Shown: piece after piece, positions 43,663 to 51,409 of the stretch
Position numbering within the stretch: position 1 is the stretch's first letter
Layout of the letters: every line of letters starts with the position of its first letter
Virus record (IMG/VR): IMGVR_UViG_3300008954_000023
Span: 1-64,000 of that record
Strand: one strand, 5' to 3'
DNA length: 64,000 nt
Source: a virus
Notes under the pieces: generated by a model
Database searches by the model: none
What the model saw: only the letters and a program-made list of their open reading frames with translations
Told to the model about the DNA's origin: nothing
Made by a program: the position numbers and the translations under genes

Positions 43663-44549
43663 GCTTTCCTCTGGAATGCTCGAAGGCCCCGCTCCGCCAG
43701 GGATTGGGGACAGTTCTTGTTGTAGGGACACTGACGGCACTCGCCAGGAGTCGCGTCAGCAACAGGAGCCTGCTCGTCTTCCACAGCCTCCTTGACCTGC
43801 TTCCCCTTGAGTCTCCACCAGCCTTTGTAGACTGACGGATCGTAGGGGACTACCAGCTCCTTGATGGGATGCGGGTGTAGCTTATACACGTACAGATATA
43901 CCATGAACGGAAGATCCAACCCGGTCGAATACAGTCCGCCAGCCTGGATTCTGTGATCCTTCGGAGGTGTCAGCCGTACGTTGTTCCACATCGACTCACC
44001 GGCCGATTTGATCTCGATTCCAGCACGTACCCAGGGGAACTCCAGGACACCGTCCGTGTTTCCTTGGATAAGCCCGCTTTCCATGCTCACTCGTGCTTCT
44101 GCCTCGAACCGGGCGGACTTTAAGGGTGCATACGTGGGGTCTTCCGTCGCCCCCTGCAGCCCATCTTGAAGCTGCACATGGAGAGAATGCCCAATCCCGA
44201 AGGTGAGTAGCTCTGCCATGGTGTTCTTCTTGGGTTCCCGATTCTTCTCGCCAGTGACGTCGTAGTACAGCGCGAGGGTGCACTTATTCGCACTCGATGG
44301 ATGGATGACTCCTTGCTTCCTCGGAAGCGGAGTGAGTACCTCACCCCAGCCGTCACACTTGGGGCAGTCCATAGAAGTCTGCTCAGCGACCAGCCGGTGG
44401 TATTCCTTCCGTGAGGGCCGCCGGCGTGAGCGGGTCTCCATCCATTCCTTGATCCACTTCCGGATGGTCAAGGCCTTCATGACAGCTTCGACTTCAGACT
44501 CTGAAGCTGCTGCGAGGTCAGCTCGCGTAAGGATTGGGGTTAATCGCAC
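43659..44549 (-). CDS. PD-(D/E)XK nuclease, Cas4/RecB-like with Fe-S cysteines
   Basis: A 296-aa exonuclease-type protein. The RecB-family residues are present: H121 (GIGHSLH), D166 (QGNTDGVLEF), E179-I-K181 (GIEIKSAG) and Q202 (IQAGGLYS). C90 (SSANKC) together with C271, C274 and C280 (CRQCPYNKNC) forms the four-cysteine iron-sulfur set of Cas4/AddB-like enzymes. An extra CPKCDGW near residue 62 may bind zinc. These enzymes resect DNA ends to give ssDNA for recombination. Its position with RecA and the resolvase fits that. A true CRISPR Cas4 role is unlikely, as no array or cas1/cas2 is present. Confidence 0.8.
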   Translation of the reverse strand: MRLTPILTRADLAAASESEVEAVMKALTIRKWIKEWMETRSRRRPSRKEYHRLVAEQTSMDCPKCDGWGEVLTPLPRKQGVIHPSSANKCTLALYYDVTGEKNREPKKNTMAELLTFGIGHSLHVQLQDGLQGATEDPTYAPLKSARFEAEARVSMESGLIQGNTDGVLEFPWVRAGIEIKSAGESMWNNVRLTPPKDHRIQAGGLYSTGLDLPFMVYLYVYKLHPHPIKELVVPYDPSVYKGWWRLKGKQVKEAVEDEQAPVADATPGECRQCPYNKNCPQSLAERGLRAFQRKA

Positions 44550-44995
44550 CTATCCTCCTTGTACAGTTCCAGGAGCTCCAGGAACCAGTCGTTTGAGATG
44601 ACACGGTACTGCTTCCGCAGGTCGTCCTCGAAGGAGACTGTCAGTACCGGGATTTCGCCGTCTTCTGCCTCACCGGCGACCTTCTGCAGGTCCGCGAGTT
44701 TGAGCACGAAGCTCTTGGCCTTGGTCGTCTTGTTCTCGTCACGGAGGATGCCCTTGATCCGGACGTCCGCCTTCTCGTCACCAGCACCGGAGTTCGAGGT
44801 CACCCTTCCAGCAACCTTCTTGGCATTGTGCTTCTCCTGCCGAGTAGCGCGGCCGCGGGTCGTCCTCGACTTCCCACGAACATGCTTCTTGGCAGGCTCG
44901 ACTTCCCATCGCTTCCAGACCTTGTTGCACTTTCGGCAGTAGAGGAGCTTCCAGGTCTGTTGTACGAGCGCCTGTATACAGGTTGGACAGTTCAC
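44540..44995 (-). CDS. Zinc-ribbon protein downstream of RecA
   Basis: A 151-aa protein starting at the GTG that overlaps the RecA stop (GTGA), giving MNCPTCIQAL; a longer ATG frame would run 75 bases back into recA. The N-terminal zinc ribbon is CPTC...CRKC. It is followed by a very basic linker (KKHVRGKSRTTRGRATRQ), then a strand-helix domain (FVLKLADLQKVAGEAE, then RKQYRVISNDWFLELLELY) that reminds me of small phage endonuclease or resolvase domains, without the catalytic residues being clear. Probably a DNA-binding recombination accessory. Confidence 0.6.
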   Translation of the reverse strand: MNCPTCIQALVQQTWKLLYCRKCNKVWKRWEVEPAKKHVRGKSRTTRGRATRQEKHNAKKVAGRVTSNSGAGDEKADVRIKGILRDENKTTKAKSFVLKLADLQKVAGEAEDGEIPVLTVSFEDDLRKQYRVISNDWFLELLELYKEDRCD

Positions 44996-46155
44996 AGTCG
45001 ACAACGAACCCCAGAGGCTTTGTAGATCCTCGCCTCCATTTCTTTGAGGAGGTCTGCCTTCAGCAACCATTCGCCGGCCTTGTCCTCTCCCTGGCCCATA
45101 CGCTCATCCGTCTCGGCCACGGCGTACCAGCTACCAGACTTGACGATGAGTCCATGCTGCACACCCAGGCGAACAGCCAGCGCGGCCCGGTTGAAGCTCA
45201 TGTCCTTCCAGTAGTAGTTGTACTTTCCTTTCCCTCCTTCGTGTCCTCCGGCCTTCTGCTTGAGGATCTCCCATTTCATCTCCTTACCGATGTGGACCTT
45301 CTTGGAGGTCTTCACGGCACCGATGCGGGTGAGGTTCAGGGTGACGAAGCGGCCATGCTTCAGGGCCCACCCACCGCTCTCCTTCGTCATCGGAGAGTAC
45401 GGCGTGGCCCGCTGCATGTTGTCTCGAACCTGGTTCACGCCCAGGAAGGCCGTGAGATTGGGATTCCCGGCTGTATCAGGTGAGAAGGCCGAACAGAGCT
45501 TCCCCATGAGCCGGGTGTTGAGGCTCGCAGCTCCGCCGACCCGGGCATTGTCCGTGAGGTCCTTGTCTTCCTCTGCCTGAGGAAGGATGGATCCGAAGGA
45601 ATCCAGAGCGACGATGTCGAACTCACCGGAGCGGACCAGGTCGATGGCGATGTCGAAGCATTCCTCTGCCGAGGTTGGCGGAACCACCAGGAACTCGCCG
45701 ATGCCTGTCGTTCTCCACTCGAGGTCTTCAGGTGTGACTTCGATCCCCAGGTACTCACACTCTTCGACGTAGGCGTCAACTTCTAGACCAGACATCGGCA
45801 CCCGCACGCCGCAACCATGAGCCTGCGTCTTGTCGTACGCAAGCTCAGTTCCGATCACGGCGATGGCAGCATCTTCGCCTCGCTGTTCCTGACAGATGCG
45901 GATGGCCTGGTTGATGAGCCAGTTCTTCCCACTTCCGGGCTTCCCTGTGATGATTGACATCCCTCCACCAGGGAAGCCGCCGTTCATGGCGAGATCGAGC
46001 TCGATGAGGCCCGTAGGGAGGCGACGAAGCGCCCAGGCCATGGTGTAGTCCTCGCCTCGGAACACCTTGCCTGGGTACCGTTTCTGGAGGTCGGCAACGA
46101 GAGCCTTCCGTCGGTCCTGGGACGACAGTGCCTCCTTCTTCTTCCTACCGGCCAC
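44992..46155 (-). CDS. RecA-like recombinase
   Basis: A 387-aa strand-exchange ATPase. The start is the GTG at 46155, which overlaps the upstream gene by 11 bases and has GGAAG in front. The RecA core is visible: Walker A GKPGSGKN at 71-78, the catalytic-Glu region GTELAYDKTQAHGCG, Walker B FDIVALDSFGSILP, a loop with AEEDKDLTDNARVGG, and FLGVNQVRDNM. Walker A ends in Asn where Thr or Ser is normal, which should affect the magnesium contact. It forms filaments on ssDNA produced by the neighbouring nuclease. Alternatives such as UvsX or DnaB paralogues fit less well. Confidence 0.82.
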   Translation of the reverse strand: MAGRKKKEALSSQDRRKALVADLQKRYPGKVFRGEDYTMAWALRRLPTGLIELDLAMNGGFPGGGMSIITGKPGSGKNWLINQAIRICQEQRGEDAAIAVIGTELAYDKTQAHGCGVRVPMSGLEVDAYVEECEYLGIEVTPEDLEWRTTGIGEFLVVPPTSAEECFDIAIDLVRSGEFDIVALDSFGSILPQAEEDKDLTDNARVGGAASLNTRLMGKLCSAFSPDTAGNPNLTAFLGVNQVRDNMQRATPYSPMTKESGGWALKHGRFVTLNLTRIGAVKTSKKVHIGKEMKWEILKQKAGGHEGGKGKYNYYWKDMSFNRAALAVRLGVQHGLIVKSGSWYAVAETDERMGQGEDKAGEWLLKADLLKEMEARIYKASGVRCRL

Positions 46156-46318
46156 GCGGCTTCCTCCGAGGCTCGAACGGCTCCGTGCCGCAGCGGGCAC
46201 AGTTCGGGGTGTGGCCCTTCCAGTTCACGTTCGTACCTCCGCAGCCGGGGCACGCCTTGTTCTGGCTGGCCGTCTTGTTGTGATTGGGATCGATCTGGAC
46301 CCCATACTTCTCCATCAT
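46145..46318 (-). CDS. 57-aa zinc-ribbon protein
   Basis: A small protein starting MMEKYGVQIDPNHN, with GGGAG seven bases before the ATG. It has a compact zinc ribbon, CPGCGGTN and CARCGTE, separated by about 16 residues, and a basic end (EPRRKPRGR). It lies between the HU-like gene and recA and overlaps recA by 11 bases. Similar one-ribbon peptides elsewhere in this genome suggest a shared regulatory or structural job. Function unknown. Confidence 0.6.
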   Translation of the reverse strand: MMEKYGVQIDPNHNKTASQNKACPGCGGTNVNWKGHTPNCARCGTEPFEPRRKPRGR

Positions 46319-46319
46319 G

Positions 46320-46607
46320 TCAGCTCCCGTCGGGAATGATGATTGTGCGAAGTTCCTCGCGGAACTTCCGCGATGTCCTGGCCGACACTCTGATCGTCGG
46401 CACACCTTGTTCGCTTGTGGTCGGTGTCCGAGCCCGCAAGACATGCGGGGTGAGGTGCAGGAACCCTGTGATCCTAACCTCTCCTTGGCCTCGGATCTCT
46501 TCCTTCATCACCTCTACGGCCTTGTTCCAAACGAGCCGGACGACTCGTTCGGGAAGGCCTGTCTTCCGGCTCACCTTCTTGATGATCCGGCTCGAGGTGA
46601 GGATCAC
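46320..46607 (-). CDS. HU/IHF-like DNA-binding protein
   Basis: A 95-aa protein starting at GTG overlapping the polymerase stop (GTGA). It follows the HU/IHF pattern: two N-terminal helices (IIKKVSRKTGLPERVVRLV), a helix (AVEVMKEEIRG), strands GEVRITGFLHLTPH, then an arm with ARTPTTSEQGVPTIRVSA and a final helix (SRKFREELRTI). HU-like proteins bend DNA and compact it, and help replication and recombination complexes. The GF following the beta-strand is typical of the family. No unusual features. Confidence 0.68.
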   Translation of the reverse strand: MILTSSRIIKKVSRKTGLPERVVRLVWNKAVEVMKEEIRGQGEVRITGFLHLTPHVLRARTPTTSEQGVPTIRVSARTSRKFREELRTIIIPDGS

Positions 46608-47557
46608 GCCTTCGCCCCGTCCCAGTTGTACCCTGTGTCCATGTCGATCTCGATGGCTACTCTCATCGGGAACGGGTTCTCCATGTTGGCCCTGATTCGA
46701 CGTTCTGCGACGGCGATGTACTCTGGATGGTCAGGAACTTCGAACATCAGTTCGTCATGAACCTGTAGGAGCATCCGTGCCCCGCAAGCGCGAAGCTCCG
46801 GATCTCGCTCGCAACGGAGCATGGCCTCATTGACGATATCGGCACCTCCTCCCTGCGGGATGACGTTTGGAGCTTGCCGCTCTGCCTGAGAACGCAGCAT
46901 GCCGTCGTTGGAGTTGATGTCCGGAAGCCGACGAGGATGTCCGCGAAGGGTGTAGACCACCTCTTCGTCGCGACACTTGTCCTTCGTGTCCTCGATCCAC
47001 CGACCCACGCCTGGGTAGATGTTCCAGAGATAGTCGTCGATGAGCTTCTCGGCCTCGGGACACCGCTCTCGCATACGTCCCCACTTGTTCCGCTCCTTGA
47101 TGATCTTCAGCCCAAGCTGGAGTCCCAGCTTCAAGGCTCCGATGCCGTAGACAATGCCGAAGCCGGTCGCCTTGAGCTTGCTTCGCTGCTCGACGAGTGC
47201 CTTCTGCTCCTCCGTAGGGTTCTTCGCCTTCTTGGCTGCGAGGGCGATGTCGTAGGTGATCCCTGACTCGATTGCTCCGATCTCTGAGGCGATTGCAACC
47301 GTCTGACAGTGGATGTCCCGACCGAGCTTGATGGCTTCGATCATTCCCTCATCACGAGAGTGATGGGCGATCATCCGCATCTCCAGATTGCGATAGTCCG
47401 CGACCTTGAGAATCATTGGGTAGTCGTCAGGAAGGTACGGTAGCTGTACATCTACGACCTCAGGCAAACACAGCGAATGATCTACATCACCCCATAGGCC
47501 TGCGATGAAGATGGCCCGAAGCCGATGGCCCCAATCTCCTCGAGAGGGGATGTTTTG
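46604..47557 (-). CDS. DNA polymerase, family A: exon 2 (polymerase domain)
   Basis: The second exon supplies 317 residues, for 826 aa once joined to exon 1. It begins QNIPSRGDWGHRLRAIF, the continuation of the conserved SRNPNL-QNIP motif. Motif A is KVADYRNLEMRM (catalytic D563 in the joined protein), motif B is RSKLKATGFGIVYG, and motif C is QVHDELMFEVP with the second catalytic Asp. The open frame extends 300 codons upstream through the intron, but that part is not polymerase-like. It should be the phage replicative polymerase. Confidence 0.85.
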   Translation of the reverse strand, partial: QNIPSRGDWGHRLRAIFIAGLWGDVDHSLCLPEVVDVQLPYLPDDYPMILKVADYRNLEMRMIAHHSRDEGMIEAIKLGRDIHCQTVAIASEIGAIESGITYDIALAAKKAKNPTEEQKALVEQRSKLKATGFGIVYGIGALKLGLQLGLKIIKERNKWGRMRERCPEAEKLIDDYLWNIYPGVGRWIEDTKDKCRDEEVVYTLRGHPRRLPDINSNDGMLRSQAERQAPNVIPQGGGADIVNEAMLRCERDPELRACGARMLLQVHDELMFEVPDHPEYIAVAERRIRANMENPFPMRVAIEIDMDTGYNWDGAKA

Positions 47558-48484
47558 CCTTGATGTTACAGGATAGCCGCTTTTGCTACCCTTCCTTGAG
47601 TCTCCCCAAGGAGCAGACCATATCATCATCACCTTTTGGCAATGTCCCGCGCTTCGACCTCGCTCGAGGTCTACTTGCTTACGCAATGGTCGTTGAACCT
47701 TCACCACATAGGAGTCTTGTACAGCATGGATGCCGGAGAGATTCTCCGAGCGTGTGCAAAGATTTGCACTGCTACAGGCTTCGGAATGCGCCAGATCTTG
47801 TTCTTGTCTGATGCGCGGCTGTTGTTCTTCCCCGTACTTCCGGGGCGAGCCGTTCCGAAATAGCGCTCTGCCCATGCCAGGATGAACCCTGGTTGAGAGC
47901 TGAGTTCTGGTCCGAGGGACATAGTGACCTTGTACGACCCCCGTGTGTTGTCCTTTCGTAGGACAGCACAGCCATCGTCCAGGTACCACATCCCTATGTC
48001 TCTGTCCGACAACAGACTCACTGCGTCGAAGCATGTGAGTTGCTGGTGTGCGGCTGTGATAAGAGGATGGACTTTTGATGTAGCGGTCCAGATCGGCTTG
48101 GCATTCGAGAAGGTTTGATCCGAAGATCGATCCCGTCGATGTACCGAGCCTTGGAGTTCTGTCGGTAGAAGCGTTTTCTGCTTCCACCGGACCCACTCTT
48201 CGTGGACCGAACTCCATACGATCTTGCTGTTCTTGCACTCTGGATGCCTCCAGAAGTGCCCGTCTCCGAGCCGCGCGTTGACAACGGCTTCGGTCAGACT
48301 CCCGTAGGTGCTTGGCTGCTGATTGCCCATTTCCACATCCCCAATGGGATAGATATCCCAAAAGGCATGTTTCATACCACCACTTTTTTGCCCGTCGCGC
48401 TTGCCGTTTCCAGCTACGCTGTGGGGTGGTGGTCTTTCGGGTGTTCCAGCAGTTCACGGGATTTTACAACCTCCATTAGTTCCA
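47558..48484 (-). mobile_element. Group I intron in the DNA polymerase gene
   Basis: A 927-base intervening sequence. Removing it joins the Leu codon CTT to CAA AAC ATC and restores the NPNLQNIP motif in frame. The 5' exon ends in T and the intron ends in G, as group I introns require. The exon end CAACCTT pairs with an internal guide, GAGGTTG, 14 bases into the intron, with the U-G wobble at the splice site (P1). Near the 3' end GACCAT (47686-47691) and ATGGTC (47616-47621) form P7 in the usual contexts TTCAACGACC and GATATGGTC. The loop region encodes a homing endonuclease. Confidence 0.88.
47701..48375 (-). CDS. LAGLIDADG-type homing endonuclease in the intron
   Basis: A 224-aa protein lying wholly inside the intron, starting MKHAFWDIYPIGDVEMG and ending immediately before the P7 region. 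Two degenerate LAGLIDADG-type helices are visible: TEAVVNARLGDGHF and DIGMWYLDDGCAV; the latter resembles the second motif of LAGLIDADG_2 intron endonucleases. It would cut intron-less polymerase alleles near the insertion site and promote intron spread. It is the only large ORF in the intron, and its position in a peripheral loop is typical. It does not depend on the polymerase frame. Confidence 0.78.
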   Translation of the reverse strand: MKHAFWDIYPIGDVEMGNQQPSTYGSLTEAVVNARLGDGHFWRHPECKNSKIVWSSVHEEWVRWKQKTLLPTELQGSVHRRDRSSDQTFSNAKPIWTATSKVHPLITAAHQQLTCFDAVSLLSDRDIGMWYLDDGCAVLRKDNTRGSYKVTMSLGPELSSQPGFILAWAERYFGTARPGSTGKNNSRASDKNKIWRIPKPVAVQIFAHARRISPASMLYKTPMW

Positions 48485-50011
48485 AAGGTTGGGATTTCGA
48501 CTGGCCAGCCGCCATGTACGAGTGCCATGGGACAGGAGGCTGGTATGGACGCGGTCGTTCGCATCCGCCTTCTGCGGCAAGCTGATGAGGTAGTCGCCGT
48601 AGAGCTTCGAGAGCTTCCGGTGCTTCATCAGCTCCACTGCCAGAGGCTCACCACGGTCCGAGAAGTACTCAAGCACGTCCTTGTCCGTACTCGGCTGCTT
48701 CACGCCTGAAGATCCACCCTTGGTCATCTTGAAGGGCTTGTTCCCGAGGATGTCCTTGTACGTGCCGTCGGGCTGCTCGACGTAGAAGTACTCCCTTAGG
48801 TGCTTCGTGCTCTTGGGGTTGAACTCCAGACTGCCCGTGATGCGAACAATCTCTCGTTCAAGGTCTGCCAAGTCCTTGGCCATCGCCTCGGCGTACTCGT
48901 AGCACTGGCCGACATCGATCTTGACCCCACGACGTTCCATGAGCCACAAAGTCTTGATGAACGGAACCCGTACTTTCTCCGAGTGCTCCAAGAGTGTGAC
49001 AGGGACATCCTCTCCAGCATCCACACCCTCGGTGATCATGTCTTCGAGGTCGAGCTTGTCGCGGAGGTCATCGACCAGGGCATACGAAGCCCAGGCGTCC
49101 AGACTCGCGTAGTCCATCACCCGCGTCCGAAGGTACTCCACCGGATCGCCAGTGAGGCCCATCAGGTCCATCAGCAGTTCCCACGTGACTTCGTGAGCTT
49201 CGCGAAGCAGAGCTTGATCTTCGAGGACAGAGACCCAGCCGGTCCGGACCTTGTGATTCCGAATGGGCTCTCCACCCAGAAGCTGGATGTAGTCGGAGAT
49301 GTACCCTTTTGGCCCGTAGGTCTTCGTGGCCTGTCCGTGTTTCCGGGCGATGGCCAGGACCTGTCGTGCCTTCAGAGCAAGCCCAGCCCTCAGAGAGAGA
49401 TCGAGTTTCTTCAGATCCTTGATGAGATCCTCTGCCCCATGTACGGCTCCCAGACGGATCAGTACTTTTTTGGCCAGTTCATCGGCCAAAGCCGGATTGT
49501 GGCCGGTGTCCTTCAACTCCAGGATGTCGTGGACTTCGCACATGAGCTTGACCTGTGCGTCCATGTTGCCTGGGTCTCCGAAGACCTCCTTGAAGGAGGT
49601 CATCGTCAGGCCGAGATGATCGTAGGCCGTCTCCTTCAGACCGTGACGACCCTGCCGGTTCTCGTCGTAGAGGTGGTCCTGATCGATAGAGTCCTGGATG
49701 TGCCCCTGAATCCAGATGTCGTGGTTCATCGTCAGGTGCATGTCGTACTTCGCATTCGACATACGCTTCTCGACGTCAGGACTCTCAAGCACCTCTGCGA
49801 AGTACGGCAGCAGCCGGACAGGAGCACAGATGCGAGACTCGTCGCACGCGAAGGAGAAGAACCTGACTCGATCGTTGAGAAGGTCGAGACCTGTGGTCTC
49901 GGTGTCGTAGCCGCAGACTCCCTTCTCCATGTAGTGGGAGTTCCAAAGGACGGCTTCTGCGACAGTGTTGATGTACGTCGGGAAAGGTGTCCTCACAATG
50001 GTAAAGGACAT
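48485..50011 (-). CDS. DNA polymerase, family A: exon 1 (exonuclease and start of polymerase)
   Basis: This exon encodes residues 1-509. GGAGG five bases before the ATG is a strong ribosome binding site. It contains a 3'-5' exonuclease domain with ExoI D36-T-E38 (GYDTETTGLDLL), ExoII SNAKYDMHLTM and ExoIII MDYASLDAWAS, so proofreading is probably active. The thumb and palm then start (FIKTLWLMERRGVKIDVG, then SLEFNPKSTKHL, and TRTWRLASRNPNL). In the unspliced message the frame runs two codons into the intron (W-N) and stops. No 5'-3' exonuclease domain is present, as in most phage family A enzymes. Confidence 0.87.
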
Positions 50012-50028
50012 TGATCCTCCAGTATGAT

Positions 50029-50051
50029 GAGGGGCCCAAAACGGGCCCCTC
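50029..50051. terminator. Perfect GC hairpin between the ssDNA-binding and polymerase genes
   Basis: GAGGGGCCC and GGGCCCCTC form a perfect 9-bp stem with a five-base loop. It lies 27 bases after the stop of the 50078-51409 gene and 18 bases ahead of the polymerase ATG. No U-run follows on the minus strand, so it may be a partial terminator or an mRNA-stabilising element that lowers polymerase expression relative to upstream genes. Confidence 0.5.
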
Positions 50052-50077
50052 TTGATGTAGCGCGGCCGTAGCCGGGC

Positions 50078-51409
50078 CTACTCCCGGCGACGCCGACGGC
50101 GACGACCCGTCTTCCGGGCCGGCTTCCGGCTTGCGGTCTCCTGCCGCTCTGCCCGCTCCTGCGGCTCCTCGTCGCTGCGAGGTGCACCGCCACTGCTTCC
50201 ACCGCGGTAGTTGCGGTAGCGGCCGCCAGAGGGCGACGAGAAGCTGTGGTTGGTGAAGTCTCGCGGCACGTCGACGTTGAGCTTCCGGGAGTGGAAGGCG
50301 TGGTCACGCGGCTTGTGGATGCTGTTGAAGTCCCACTGCGAGGTGATGGCCTTCCGGATGCCGTTCTCCTCCGTCCACACATAGTTGCCGTCGTCGTCCT
50401 CGCACGGAACCATGTTGTCGTCGTCCTCTTCGTCCTCCTCCCAGTCGATGAGGCTGCTCCCATCGGCGAGCTCGAACTCGGTGACCGGGATGACCTCCTT
50501 CACGACGATGTGCGTCCCCGTGCTCTCGCCCTCCTTCTTGACGAAGGCCACGACCTCGAAGGCCGAGAGGGCCTCGGGCTCGTCGCAGTCGCTGCAGGCC
50601 GACTCGAAGTCGGGGAAGCCGGTGTGTCCGCAGTGGGAGCAGGTCTGCCGTTCATCGCGGAACTTCGACACCTCCGACGCCTTCATGTCATCGAGGTCTG
50701 CGCTGCTGAGCACCTCGCTCTCGCACTCCTCACAGACGAAGCACACAGGCGTCAGATCACCACCGCAGCGGCAGAACTTCGCAGCCTCGTCGGCGATGCG
50801 CGCGAGGTCGTCGCGGTGGTTGGCCCCGACCTCGAGGTACTTCTTCTTGAAGAGGGCGACCTCCTTCTGCTCCAGCTTGTTGCCGATGCCCTCCCTGATC
50901 TCTCGGATCTCGCGAGGCGTCTCCACGACCTGCAGGGAGCGGATCGGATCACCCCGACGCGCGGTCTCCGTGTCTCGCTCGTACCGCTTCACACGGCCAT
51001 CCCGGTCGAGAACCTCCTTCTTCGCGTACAGGGCCAGGTGGAGGATGTTGAAGCTGAAGTTGTCGTTGAGACCGACACGACGATCCCCGCGGTCCTTCGC
51101 GAAGCACGGCAGGCAGTCCACTTCGCCGTAGTCCAGTGCACAGCGATCCGAGTAGAACGACCCGGCTCCCTTGGGGGCGAGACGCATCTTGTGCATCTTG
51201 CAGGTGTGGAAGTAGAACTTGTCCTTGCTGTCGTCCGGGGCCGGGTAGTCCCCGTCGGTCAGCAGGATCGGGGTGAGCTCGTCCCGGGGGATGTTGAAGC
51301 GGTCCTTCCAGTTGCCGCGCCATCCGCCTCCGCCCTTTCCCTTTCGAGACCTTCTTCCCCGTAGCGTGGACTGTCGCAGTCCGACCTTGCGGCCTTCTGA
51401 GCTACTCAT
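50078..51409 (-). CDS. Probable ssDNA-binding protein with zinc-binding cysteines
   Basis: A 443-aa protein between primase and polymerase. A basic N-terminus (RGRRSRKGKGGGGWRG) is followed by a possible binding core (KFYFHTCKMHKMRLAPKG, with GEVDCLPCFAKD as a zinc site, and FSFNILHLALYAKKEV). Around residues 215-285 are further cysteine pairs (CRCG, CFVCEEC, CSHCGH, CSDC). Then comes a strongly acidic block (DWEEDEEDDDN) and a Gly/Arg-rich C-terminus ending RRRRRRRE. The layout resembles gp32-like proteins that coat ssDNA and bind partners through charged tails. The exact family is not recognised. Confidence 0.5.
   Translation of the reverse strand: MSSSEGRKVGLRQSTLRGRRSRKGKGGGGWRGNWKDRFNIPRDELTPILLTDGDYPAPDDSKDKFYFHTCKMHKMRLAPKGAGSFYSDRCALDYGEVDCLPCFAKDRGDRRVGLNDNFSFNILHLALYAKKEVLDRDGRVKRYERDTETARRGDPIRSLQVVETPREIREIREGIGNKLEQKEVALFKKKYLEVGANHRDDLARIADEAAKFCRCGGDLTPVCFVCEECESEVLSSADLDDMKASEVSKFRDERQTCSHCGHTGFPDFESACSDCDEPEALSAFEVVAFVKKEGESTGTHIVVKEVIPVTEFELADGSSLIDWEEDEEDDDNMVPCEDDDGNYVWTEENGIRKAITSQWDFNSIHKPRDHAFHSRKLNVDVPRDFTNHSFSSPSGGRYRNYRGGSSGGAPRSDEEPQERAERQETASRKPARKTGRRRRRRRE

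Noticed and set aside
43659-44549. Cas4-like nuclease as part of a CRISPR system
   Set aside because: No repeat-spacer array or cas1/cas2 in the window; the gene fits phage recombination.
47558-48457. N-terminal 300 residues of the frame continuing upstream of polymerase exon 2
   Set aside because: They are intron sequence. The residues are not polymerase-like, and the intron ORF and P1/P7 pairings explain the region.
48800-50014. 404-aa plus-strand frame opposite polymerase exon 1
   Set aside because: The minus strand carries clear exonuclease and polymerase motifs; the plus frame has no recognisable motif and no ribosome binding site.
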